Shown here in pieces: positions 1 through 6,432 of a DNA stretch of 12,713 nucleotides. Source of the stretch: Cellvibrionales bacterium (GTDB lineage Bacteria; Pseudomonadota; Gammaproteobacteria; Pseudomonadales; UBA7434); NCBI GenBank assembly GCA_018668095.1, contig JABIQF010000036.1, positions 1-12,713 of the forward strand, read 5' to 3'. The notes under the pieces are model-generated. The model did not search any database, had not been told where the DNA came from, and worked only from the letters and a program-made list of their open reading frames with translations. Numbering within the stretch: position 1 is the first letter of the stretch; each line of letters begins with the position of its first letter. A program made the translations under genes and the position numbers.

Positions 1-8
1 AGACACAT

Positions 9-52
9 AAAAAAAGGCTTTACCTAACTTAAAAAAAGGCTTTGCCTAACTT
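9..52. repeat. Two tandem 22-bp repeats, possible mini-terminators
   Basis: Bases 9-30 and 31-52 are adjacent 22-bp copies with one difference (ACC versus GCC). Read on the minus strand, each carries AGGC (or AGGT), the loop AAA, GCCT and then seven T. This is a very short hairpin with a U-tract. The second copy pairs fully (AGGC/GCCT) and the first has one mismatch. They lie about 100 bases downstream of the main aspS terminator and could be back-up stops. The stems are only 3-4 bp, so termination is an inference. The duplication itself is plain. Confidence 0.6.
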
Positions 53-140
53 ATTTGCTGAGTGAGATAACGAGAAAAAGGAAACCAAAAAGAAATCAAA
101 CGAAGAGCGAAAGAAAGGTAACTGTAGGATGAAAAAAAGA

Positions 141-189
141 GGGAAAAAAGAATAGGCTCTCTTTCTGCTTAGCTAAGCAGAAAGAGAGC
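141..189 (-). terminator. Intrinsic terminator of the fmdB-aspS unit
   Basis: Bases 156-189 form a perfect 34-base palindrome beginning GCTCTCTTTCTGC. On the minus strand it starts 7 bases after the aspS stop codon and is followed by ATTCTTTTTTCCC. A long stem plus a U-rich tail is the classic rho-independent arrangement. The plus-strand exit (ACAAACATTA) has no U-tract, so the terminator works for the minus strand. Confidence 0.9.
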
Positions 190-196
190 ACAAACA

Positions 197-2014
197 TTAA
201 GCAGGTTTAGCGTCTTTATCGACTTGGCGTAATTTAATATTTAACTCACGCAATTGCTTGTTATCAACATTACCTGGCGCTTCAGTCATAACACAGGCTG
301 CCGATTGCGTTTTAGGAAAGGCAATCACATCACGGATAGAGCTAGAACCGGTCATTAACATCACTAAGCGATCCAAACCAAAGGCTAATCCACCGTGCGG
401 TGGCGCGCCGTACTTTAAGGCATCCAATAAGAAGCCAAACTTCTCTTGTGCTTCTTCTTCACTAATCGACAATAAACGGAAAACCGCTGACTGCATCTCA
501 GCACGATGAATACGAATAGAACCGCCACCTAACTCAGTACCGTTAAGCACCATGTCATAGGCTTGTGATAACGCCGTGCCAGGATCGGCCTCAAGCGCTT
601 CAGGACTGCATGATGGCGCTGTAAATGGATGATGCAATGCTGTCCACTGACCACTATCGGTCTTTTCAAACATCGGGAAATCCACTACCCAAAGCGGTGC
701 CCATTCGCAGGTATATAAGTTGAGGTCTTCACCCAACTTACAACGCAATGCGCCAAGCGCCTCATTCACGATATTGGTTTTATCCGCACCAAAGAAGACA
801 ATGTCGCCGTCTTCTACTTCTAATCGGTCCATTAATGCCAACACAGTATCGTCAGGCATAAACTTCAAAATAGGCGATTGCAAACCCTCAAGGCCAGCAG
901 CGCGATCATTCACTTTGACCCAAGCCAAGCCTTTAGCGCCATAAATGCTGACAAACTTGGTGTAGCCATCAATTTCTTTACGGCTTAACTTACTGCCGCC
1001 AGTCACTTTTAATGCCGCTACTCGACCTTCTGGATCATTAGCTGGACCGTTGAACACTTTAAACTCAACTGTCGACATTAAATCATTCACATCGACGAGC
1101 TTTAATGGAATACGTAAATCGGGCTTATCACTGCCATAGTCTTGCATCGCCTCGGCATAAGGCATTTTAGGAAAGCGATCAAATTTCACGTTCATGACTT
1201 CGGCAAACAGCTCCGAAATCAATTGCTCTGTCATATCCATAATTTCGGATTCAGACATAAACGTGGTTTCAATATCGATTTGGGTAAACTCAGGCTGTCG
1301 GTCTGCGCGTAGATCTTCATCACGAAAACATTTAGCAATCTGATAATAACGATCAAAACCCGACACCATAAGCAATTGCTTAAACAATTGAGGTGATTGC
1401 GGTAAAGCAAAGAACTTGCCTTCATGCGTTCGGCTAGGCACTAAATAGTCACGAGCACCTTCTGGCGTAGCGCGGGTAAGAATTGGCGTTTCAATATCCA
1501 AAAAGCCTTCACGATCAAGAAAACTACGGATATTAGAAGAGACTTTTGAACGCAAACGAAGCTTTTGCTGCATATCGTTGCGACGTAAATCTAAATAGCG
1601 GTATTTGAGACGAACATCTTCACCCACATCGGTGAATTCATCTAATTGAAACGGCGGTGTTTCAGCCTGATTCAAAATCTCTAACGATTTTGCATAGACT
1701 TCAATGGCACCGGTAGTCATATCAGGGTTAACCGTTGCCTCAGAGCGCGCACGCACTACACCTTTAACGTGTATGACGTATTCACTACGAACTTTGTCTG
1801 CCAAAGTGAAGTTATCGCCAGTGTCAGGATCAAATACCACCTGCACAATGCCATCGCGGTCACGCAAATCGATAAAAATGACGCCACCATGGTCACGACG
1901 GCGATCAACCCAACCGTAAAGTGACACTTCTGTATCGACTTGTGCCAAGCCAACCTGGCCACAATAGTCACTTCTGCGGCTGCTAGCGCCGGACTTACTC
2001 ACTGAATCTGTCAA
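197..2014 (-). CDS. aspS: Aspartyl-tRNA synthetase (bacterial class IIb)
   Basis: Cytoplasmic enzyme that joins Asp to tRNA-Asp using ATP. The 605 residues match the bacterial-type family (about 590). Residues 30-120 are the OB-fold anticodon-binding domain (GWVDRRRDHGG at 34-44). The catalytic core follows, with motif 2 FRDEDLRADRQPEFTQID at 230-247 and motif 3 GLAFGLDR at 542-549; the GAD insertion lies between them at about 300-430. The start is TTG: GAGG sits 5 bases upstream and there is no ATG before residue 99. It adds about 11 residues before the usual start (S/T-x-YCGQ). His42 aligns with His31, linked in Pseudomonas aeruginosa to charging both tRNA-Asp and tRNA-Asn. The partner Gly82 is Ala93 here, so specificity is unresolved. 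Second gene after fmdB, ended by a strong terminator. Confidence 0.97.
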   Translation of the reverse strand: MTDSVSKSGASSRRSDYCGQVGLAQVDTEVSLYGWVDRRRDHGGVIFIDLRDRDGIVQVVFDPDTGDNFTLADKVRSEYVIHVKGVVRARSEATVNPDMTTGAIEVYAKSLEILNQAETPPFQLDEFTDVGEDVRLKYRYLDLRRNDMQQKLRLRSKVSSNIRSFLDREGFLDIETPILTRATPEGARDYLVPSRTHEGKFFALPQSPQLFKQLLMVSGFDRYYQIAKCFRDEDLRADRQPEFTQIDIETTFMSESEIMDMTEQLISELFAEVMNVKFDRFPKMPYAEAMQDYGSDKPDLRIPLKLVDVNDLMSTVEFKVFNGPANDPEGRVAALKVTGGSKLSRKEIDGYTKFVSIYGAKGLAWVKVNDRAAGLEGLQSPILKFMPDDTVLALMDRLEVEDGDIVFFGADKTNIVNEALGALRCKLGEDLNLYTCEWAPLWVVDFPMFEKTDSGQWTALHHPFTAPSCSPEALEADPGTALSQAYDMVLNGTELGGGSIRIHRAEMQSAVFRLLSISEEEAQEKFGFLLDALKYGAPPHGGLAFGLDRLVMLMTGSSSIRDVIAFPKTQSAACVMTEAPGNVDNKQLRELNIKLRQVDKDAKPA

Positions 2015-2070
2015 GAAAACCTCGTTATCATTGTTTGTGCTTGCTGAGCAAAACCATTTTACCCAGCTTA

Positions 2071-2099
2071 ATCATAAGCGTTAACAGCCGTCCTATACA
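2071..2099 (-). promoter_or_regulatory. aspS: Possible internal promoter before aspS
   Basis: On the minus strand, TGTATA (2099-2094), a 17-base spacer and TATGAT (2076-2071) lie in the 113-base gap between fmdB and aspS. The -10 matches 5 of 6, the -35 only 3 of 6. It could give aspS transcription independent of fmdB. Weak call. Confidence 0.3.
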
Positions 2100-2127
2100 T
2101 CAGACCACTGCTTGAAAATAATCATTA

Positions 2128-2367
2128 TTAGTCGCTGGCAGATTTATCAGCGCTGGTTTTATTAGCGCTCGCAGCCGGCTTATTGTTATTTTTAAAATCT
2201 GTCTCGTACCAGCCACTGCCTTTTAATTTAAAAGCCGCCGCCGAAATCAACTTCTTTAATGAGGGCTGCTGACACGCAGGGCACTCTGTTAACGGCGCAT
2301 CGGCCATTTTCTGCAAAGCTTCCATCTTATGGTGACAAGCCTCACATTGGTATTCGTAAATCGGCAT
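2128..2367 (-). CDS. FmdB-family zinc-ribbon protein
   Basis: A 79-residue protein beginning MPIYEYQCEAC, the hallmark start of the FmdB/CxxC_CxxC_SSSS putative regulatory family. Cys8, Cys11, Cys29 and Cys32 form two CxxC pairs that would hold one zinc. The segment around 41-53 (SAAAFKLKGSGWYETDF) is the other conserved block of the family. The tail from about residue 58 is polar, Lys/Ser/Ala-rich and probably disordered. The family's molecular role is poorly known: the name comes from a proposed regulator of the fmd (formamidase) genes. In many gammaproteobacteria it sits just upstream of aspS, as here, which suggests a housekeeping link. A GGAGA lies 11 bases before the ATG, longer than ideal spacing. 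It is the first gene of the unit. Confidence 0.9.
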   Translation of the reverse strand: MPIYEYQCEACHHKMEALQKMADAPLTECPACQQPSLKKLISAAAFKLKGSGWYETDFKNNNKPAASANKTSADKSASD

Positions 2368-2442
2368 AACCGTTTGTATCTCCGCTGCTCTCTTAAACGA
2401 CTTTATCTATTGAGTCTGCTTAACTAAAACCACTCAATTATG

Positions 2443-2467
2443 GGTCAGTATTGGTATCAATATGACC
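2443..2467 (-). promoter_or_regulatory. Hairpin in the fmdB-aspS leader
   Basis: GGTCA-TATTG, the loop ATAC, then CAATA-C-TGACC gives a 10-bp stem with a single bulged C when read on the minus strand. It lies about 20 bases after the predicted transcription start and about 75 before the fmdB ATG. It could be a leader control element or a 5' stabiliser. No T-box or other known aaRS leader motif is visible. Confidence 0.4.
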
Positions 2468-2490
2468 AACACCCACCTTGAGCGCGCGGC

Positions 2491-2519
2491 ATTATACTCT
2501 AAGTTTTGCTTACGGTTAA
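2491..2519 (-). promoter_or_regulatory. Sigma-70 promoter with GC-rich discriminator for fmdB-aspS
   Basis: On the minus strand TTAACC (2519-2514, 4 of 6) is 17 bases from a perfect TATAAT (2496-2491). The next bases are GCCGCGCGC. A GC-rich discriminator after the -10 is typical of promoters repressed by ppGpp/DksA during starvation, such as those of stable RNAs and translation genes. The predicted start is near 2484, giving a leader of about 117 bases. Confidence 0.65.
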
Positions 2520-2770
2520 ACACAGAATAACGTTATAGAACACATAAAAAGCCCATTTCAGTACCTTTAGCGGTTAGCGATCACTTTCAGAGCTATTTAT
2601 TAATAATTCAGAGCATATAACTCGGCTATTTAAGTGAACTCATTTCCATACCCAATAACATCAAGCTAATCACAGCGGCATTACAATCTAACACCCTAAA
2701 TAGAGGGGCGAATTAACGCATTATTTCATCAATAACAAAAAAAATGTTTTAATCAGTTTTTGAAAAATGC

Positions 2771-2801
2771 CAAAAAAACCCTAAAAATAAGGCTTTTTTT
2801 G
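2771..2801. repeat. AT-rich inverted repeat within a phased A-tract block
   Basis: CAAAAAAA (2771-2778) pairs with TTTTTTTG (2794-2801), and CC/GG extends the stem across one unpaired C. A-runs centred near 2765, 2775 and 2785 are about 10 bp apart, in phase with the helix, and a T7 run follows. Such DNA is normally curved. It may also act as a weak bidirectional terminator between the divergent genes. Confidence 0.45.
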
Positions 2802-2871
2802 ATTGCCAGCGTATCTTGTTTTCGATATATATACATCCGTCGTTTTTAAACTTTGAAACAGTGTTTTGATT

Positions 2872-2912
2872 AAAGGCAAAATAAGCCCTATTTTATAGCT
2901 TTTTTTGCCTTT
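2872..2912. repeat. 41-base near-perfect inverted repeat
   Basis: AAAGGCAAAA (2872-2881) pairs with TTTTGCCTTT (2903-2912). After one T-T mismatch, AAGC (2883-2886) pairs with GCTT (2898-2901), closing a loop of 11 bases. No U-tract follows on the plus strand. It lies about 35 bp upstream of the predicted -35 of the nucleoid-protein promoter, so it could be an operator or a supercoiling-sensitive cruciform. Confidence 0.5.
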
Positions 2913-2946
2913 TAAGTTAAAGCAACGTATCAAAAAAAAACGTAAA

Positions 2947-2974
2947 TTAACCCAGCGTAAGCTGGATTTATAAT
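2947..2974 (+). promoter_or_regulatory. Promoter of the HU-like gene with a dyad in its spacer
   Basis: TTAACC (2947-2952), a 16-base spacer and a perfect TATAAT (2969-2974). The -35 hexamer is identical to that proposed for fmdB. The spacer contains CCAGC-GTAA-GCTGG (2952-2965), a 5-bp dyad between the two hexamers. The predicted start is near 2981, leaving a leader of about 24 bases that carries GAGGA. Confidence 0.6.
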
Positions 2975-3004
2975 AGCTTTAACTGACTAATCTGAGGATA
3001 ACCC

Positions 3005-3487
3005 ATGGCTGCTAAAAAAACTGCTGCTAAGAAAAAACCAGCTGCTAAGAAAGTTGTTAAAAAAGTTGCTGCAAAGAAAAAGGCACCTGCTAAGAAAAAA
3101 CCAGCCGCTAAAAAAGCACCTGCTAAGAAAAAAGCGCCTGCTAAAAAAGTTGCTGCAAAACCAGCTGCTGGCAAAGCCGTTAGCGCACGCTATAGCAAAA
3201 CTCAAATTTTGACTGAAATTGCAGAATCAACTGATCTTAGCCGTAAGCAAGTTGGTGCGGTTATTGAAGAGCTTTCTTCATTAATTGAGCGTCACATCAA
3301 GAAACGTGCTTGTGGTGAATTCGTTTTACCTGGCATGCTTAAAGTAACTACAGTTAAGAAGCCTGCGCGTAAAGCACGTAAGGGTATTAACCCATTTACT
3401 GGCGAAGAAACTGTATTTAAAGCAAAACCAGCCAGCATTGCAGTTAAAGTACGTCCATTGAAGAAACTAAAAGAAATGGCTGAGTAA
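3005..3487 (+). CDS. HU-domain nucleoid protein with histone H1-like Lys/Ala/Pro tail
   Basis: The protein has 160 residues. Residues 1-58 are almost only Lys, Ala and Pro in AAKK/PAKK repeats, like the tails of eukaryotic H1 and bacterial AlgP. Residues 62-156 form an HU/IHF-type DNA-binding fold. SKTQILTEIAESTDLSRKQV (64-83) is the helical dimer body. GINPFTGEETVF (127-138) matches the HU DNA-wrapping arm; Pro130 is at the place of the proline that intercalates DNA in HU and IHF. Domain order (tail first) resembles histone-like proteins I recall from Xanthomonadaceae and other gammaproteobacteria. It probably compacts or bends DNA in the nucleoid, with the tail neutralising phosphate charge. 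GAGGA lies 6 bases before the ATG. It is monocistronic, with its own promoter and terminator. The repeated tail codons make length changes by slippage likely. Confidence 0.9.
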   Translation: MAAKKTAAKKKPAAKKVVKKVAAKKKAPAKKKPAAKKAPAKKKAPAKKVAAKPAAGKAVSARYSKTQILTEIAESTDLSRKQVGAVIEELSSLIERHIKKRACGEFVLPGMLKVTTVKKPARKARKGINPFTGEETVFKAKPASIAVKVRPLKKLKEMAE

Positions 3488-3552
3488 TTACTCAAACGTC
3501 ATTGAACAATGAAAGATAGACCTGCTCAGCTACTACAGTGAACACGTCGATG

Positions 3553-3591
3553 ACCGGGGCATGGATTTTCCAGCCCCGGTTTTTATTTTTT
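3553..3591 (+). terminator. Strong intrinsic terminator after the HU-like gene
   Basis: ACCGGGGC (3553-3560) pairs with GCCCCGGT (3573-3580). The inner TGGA/TCCA adds four pairs around a TTT loop. TTTTTATTTTTT follows at once. It begins 65 bases after the stop codon and separates this gene from proS. Confidence 0.95.
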
Positions 3592-3618
3592 ACTCCCATC
3601 AATCACAACGCTTATATT
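3589..3618 (+). promoter_or_regulatory. proS: Likely promoter of proS
   Basis: TTTACT (3589-3594, 4 of 6) is 18 bases from TATATT (3613-3618, 5 of 6). The -35 overlaps the U-tract of the preceding terminator. The predicted start is near 3625, about 44 bases before the proS ATG. Confidence 0.45.
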
Positions 3619-3668
3619 GCTGAGCACTAGCAGTATCAAGCCCGTTACATAACTAGATAAAAAATACT

Positions 3669-5381
3669 ATGCGCGCCAGCCAACTCTTAATAGCCACATT
3701 AAAAGAAACCCCAGCCGATGCAGAGGTGATTAGTCACCAGCTAATGCTACGCGCGGGAATGATTCGCAAGTTAGCATCCGGTCTTTATACTTGGCTACCC
3801 ATGGGATTGCGCGTACTGCGAAAAATTGAAGCCATAGTGCGCGAAGAAATGAATAACGCCGGCGCACAAGAAATATTAATGCCTGTTGTTCAGCCAGCCG
3901 AGCTTTGGGAAGAGTCAGGCCGCTGGGATCAATACGGTGCTGAGTTACTGCGCATCAAAGATCGTCATCAACGTGGCTTTTGCTTAGGACCTACTCACGA
4001 AGAAGTAGTGACCGATTTAATGCGTAATGAGTTACAAAGCTATAAACAGCTACCCATTAATCTTTTTCAAATTCAAACAAAGTTTCGCGATGAAATAAGA
4101 CCTCGCTTTGGCATTATGCGCGCGCGTGAATTTACGATGAAAGATGCCTATTCTTTTCATATTAGTCAGGCCAGCCTAAATGACACCTATAATGTTATGC
4201 ACAATGCCTACTCGGCAATCTTTAGCCGTATCGGTTTAGATTTTCGTGCAGTATTAGCCGATACTGGCTCAATTGGTGGCAATGCCAGCCATGAGTTTCA
4301 CGTACTTGCTGAATCGGGCGAAGACGATATCGCCTTTAGCAATAACAGTGACTATGCCGCCAATGTTGAACTCGCTGAAGCCATTGCGCCGACTGTTGAG
4401 CCAACAGAAAAACAGACTCTTAATGTGGTCGATACACCTAATGCTAAAACCATCATTGAAGTGTGCGAGCAATTAAACATTACTGCTCAACAAAGCTTAA
4501 AAACATTATTAGTCAATGCTGACGAAGACAGCCCAACACCGTTGGTTGCGCTTATATTACGTGGCGACCACCAACTTAACGACATTAAAGCTGAAAAACT
4601 TGAGCATGTTGCCTCGCCCTTAACCATGGCAAGTGAAGCCGACATACTCGCCGCTACTGGTTGTGCACCAGGCTCTATTGGGCCTGTTAAACTCGATATG
4701 CCAATTATTGTTGATCATGCCGCCGCAGCCGTTAATAACTTTGTTTGTGGCGCCAACCAAGATGGTCAACATCTCACTAATGCGAACTGGGATCGTGATG
4801 CAACAGCCTCTTTAATTACCGATATTCGCTGTGTCGTTGCCGGCGATCCAAGTCCCGATGGTAAAGGCGAGTTATTAATTAAACGCGGCATCGAAGTTGG
4901 CCATATTTTTCAACTTGGTAAAAAATACAGTGAAGCACTGAATGCCACCGTGCTCAATGAATCAGGTAAAAGTGAAGTGGTTCATATGGGTTGTTACGGC
5001 ATTGGCGTGTCGCGCGTTATGGCCGCCACGGTTGAACAAAATCATGATGACGGCGGCATTATTTGGCCAGCGTCTATTGCGCCGTTTCAAGTTGTACTCG
5101 TGCCTATTAATATGCAAAAGTCTGAGCGCGTAAAAACGCTAACCGAATCGCTGTATCAACAATTACTCGATCATAATATTGAAGTACTGCTCGATGACAG
5201 AAATGAGCGCCCCGGTGTTAAATTTGCCGACATGGAATTAATCGGCATCCCTCACCGCTTAGTGATTGGTGATAAAGGCTTAGATAGAGGTATGTTGGAA
5301 TACCGCGCACGGCCATCGTCAGACAATCAAGATATGCCTGTCGAGACAGCGCTTGAAGAATTGTTAAAGTTGCTAAGCTAA
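3669..5381 (+). CDS. proS: Prolyl-tRNA synthetase, bacterial type with editing domain
   Basis: Cytoplasmic class II synthetase that charges tRNA-Pro. The 570 residues equal the usual length (E. coli 572). The N-terminal catalytic part has the conserved GPTHEE at 107-112 and motif 2 FRDEIRPRFG at 139-148. The inserted YbaK-like editing domain (about 225-400) removes mischarged Ala-tRNA-Pro; Lys278 and His368 line up with E. coli Lys279 and His369, known for editing. Motif 3 is GIGVSR at 444-449, and Cys442 matches the active-site Cys443 of E. coli. The C-terminal anticodon-binding domain runs from about 470 to 570 (LLDDRNERPGVKFADMELIG at 507-526). The ATG fits the family N-terminus (MRxSQ), but no Shine-Dalgarno sequence is visible; the upstream bases are AGATAAAAAATACT. 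Nothing appears damaged. Confidence 0.98.
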   Translation: MRASQLLIATLKETPADAEVISHQLMLRAGMIRKLASGLYTWLPMGLRVLRKIEAIVREEMNNAGAQEILMPVVQPAELWEESGRWDQYGAELLRIKDRHQRGFCLGPTHEEVVTDLMRNELQSYKQLPINLFQIQTKFRDEIRPRFGIMRAREFTMKDAYSFHISQASLNDTYNVMHNAYSAIFSRIGLDFRAVLADTGSIGGNASHEFHVLAESGEDDIAFSNNSDYAANVELAEAIAPTVEPTEKQTLNVVDTPNAKTIIEVCEQLNITAQQSLKTLLVNADEDSPTPLVALILRGDHQLNDIKAEKLEHVASPLTMASEADILAATGCAPGSIGPVKLDMPIIVDHAAAAVNNFVCGANQDGQHLTNANWDRDATASLITDIRCVVAGDPSPDGKGELLIKRGIEVGHIFQLGKKYSEALNATVLNESGKSEVVHMGCYGIGVSRVMAATVEQNHDDGGIIWPASIAPFQVVLVPINMQKSERVKTLTESLYQQLLDHNIEVLLDDRNERPGVKFADMELIGIPHRLVIGDKGLDRGMLEYRARPSSDNQDMPVETALEELLKLLS

Positions 5382-5430
5382 TAGGCGCATATTCATCATC
5401 AATAGCTATACTCATTACTATCACTAACAA

Positions 5431-5454
5431 CGGCGTTACGAATCAATAACGCCG
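5431..5454. other. Hairpin after proS
   Basis: CGGCGTTA (5431-5438) pairs with TAACGCCG (5447-5454), a perfect 8-bp stem with an 8-base loop, 50 bases past the proS stop. No U-tract follows on either strand, so it is more likely a 3'-end stabiliser or processing site than an intrinsic terminator. Confidence 0.45.
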
Positions 5455-5505
5455 CGGCCCATTAAGAACTACCTGTAACAAAGAACAAGCGCTCCACAAA
5501 GAATA

Positions 5506-6159
5506 ATGACATTCATTTTATCGCCCGTGCAACCACCGAGCCAATGTCTATTTATGTCTTCATTACGTATCACTCATCGCTTAAGAATACTGCTGTGCTT
5601 ATTCGCTATCAGTATTTCATCTATTAGCGTCGCTAGTGATAACCGCACACAGCAACTCGATGATTCAGAATTAAAAGACTTTCTACAACGCACCCTTGGC
5701 AAAGATACAGCGCTTAAAGATAAGTTTGATGGCGAAGTGTGGCTGCTCGGTATGCGCGCACGTATGTCTGCTTATAAAGTCAGTGACAAAGAATCTTATT
5801 CAATCCTTACTGCGGTTTATCAAGAAGCACTTAACAGTGGCCTTGCTCCAGATATTGTACTGGCTGTTATTGCTGCTGAGAGTAGCTTTAATCGCTTTGC
5901 CGTTTCTTCGGCGGGCGCACAGGGCTTAATGCAGGTAATGCCCTTTTGGAAAAATGAAATTGGCCGCACTGATGACAACCTCACCGATATCGCAACCAAC
6001 ATTCGCTATGGCTGCAAAATTTTGCAATTTTATTTGAAAAAAGAAAAAGGCAATTTAGCGCTCGCATTGGCACGCTACAATGGCAGCGTTGGGCAAACAC
6101 GCTATTCAGAAAAGGTACTCGTTATCTGGGAACAACAGTGGCGTAGCGGAAGACTTTAA
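5506..6159 (+). CDS. Exported soluble lytic transglycosylase (SLT family 1)
   Basis: A peptidoglycan-cleaving enzyme of the Slt70/MltE/MltC catalytic fold, acting in the periplasm. The family signature is clear: ES at 125-126 (Glu125 catalytic) in IAAESSFNRFAVSSAGAQG, then GLMQVMPFW at 140-148, NIRYG at 165-169 and ALARYNGSVG at 187-196. The domain spans about 100-205. The longest frame starts at 5506, but the ATG at 5554 (residue 17) gives a normal signal peptide: basic SSLRITHRLR, hydrophobic ILLCLFAIS, probable cleavage after SVA (residue 43). Neither ATG has a good ribosome site, so the start is uncertain; 5554 is favoured. No lipobox is seen: the Cys at residue 31 lies inside the hydrophobic core. 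It follows proS by 124 bases and may share its transcript. The substrate glycan type cannot be told from the sequence. Confidence 0.9.
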   Translation: MTFILSPVQPPSQCLFMSSLRITHRLRILLCLFAISISSISVASDNRTQQLDDSELKDFLQRTLGKDTALKDKFDGEVWLLGMRARMSAYKVSDKESYSILTAVYQEALNSGLAPDIVLAVIAAESSFNRFAVSSAGAQGLMQVMPFWKNEIGRTDDNLTDIATNIRYGCKILQFYLKKEKGNLALALARYNGSVGQTRYSEKVLVIWEQQWRSGRL

Positions 6160-6260
6160 GGCGAGTTTGACGTCCTATTTAAATAAGCCATGCAAAAAAA
6201 TGAGACCCATTCACTAGTTATGGCTAAATAACGCAAAAAAACTGGGAAAACCAACCCATA

Positions 6261-6289
6261 AATTAAAAATATTCGCTATTTTTTTAATT
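6261..6289 (+). terminator. Weak AT-only hairpin after the transglycosylase
   Basis: AATTAAAAATA pairs with TATTTTTTTAATT across a TTCGC loop, with two bulged T. A T7 run lies 13 bases further on. The all-AT stem would be unstable, so termination here is a guess. The rest of 6160-6432 holds no gene. Confidence 0.25.
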
Positions 6290-6316
6290 AGTTCATGTGA
6301 TTTTTTTAAGACTCAC

Positions 6317-6365
6317 TATACTGTTAATGCATGCACAAACTCATCGAGCATTCTATTCTTGTGCA
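6317..6365 (+). promoter_or_regulatory. Possible promoter and leader dyad of the TonB-domain gene
   Basis: TATACT (6317-6322) matches the -10 in 5 of 6 positions, but no good -35 is seen. Just after the predicted start, TGCACAA (6332-6338) and TTGTGCA (6359-6365) form a perfect 7-bp inverted repeat with a 20-base loop. This could be a leader hairpin or an operator. No Fur-like sequence was seen here. Confidence 0.35.
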
Positions 6366-6432
6366 ACTCTTCTCCTAAAATAATAAATCGACACGTTAAA
6401 TTATTTGTTATTGAAGGATCTTGGAGTAAAAA

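Larger units (their letters stand above)
2368..3004. other. 637-base divergent intergenic region
   Basis: This gap separates fmdB (minus) from the nucleoid-protein gene (plus). From left to right it holds the fmdB leader and promoter (2368-2519), a stretch of unclear function (2520-2735), an A-tract-rich block (2737-2800), two AT-rich dyads and the promoter of the right-hand gene (2947-2974). TTCAGAGC occurs at 2586-2593 and 2607-2614, two helical turns apart. I found no credible coding frame or RNA gene in it. Confidence 0.7.

Noticed and set aside
2115..2130. AATAATCATTATT resembles half of a Fur box between fmdB and aspS.
   Set aside because: The left half of the 19-bp consensus does not match, it overlaps the fmdB stop codon, and neither gene is linked to iron.
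2968..3205. Long antisense frames opposite the HU-like gene (Phe/Leu/Ala-rich).
   Set aside because: They are mirror images of the Lys/Ala repeat codons. They show no ribosome site or family resemblance.
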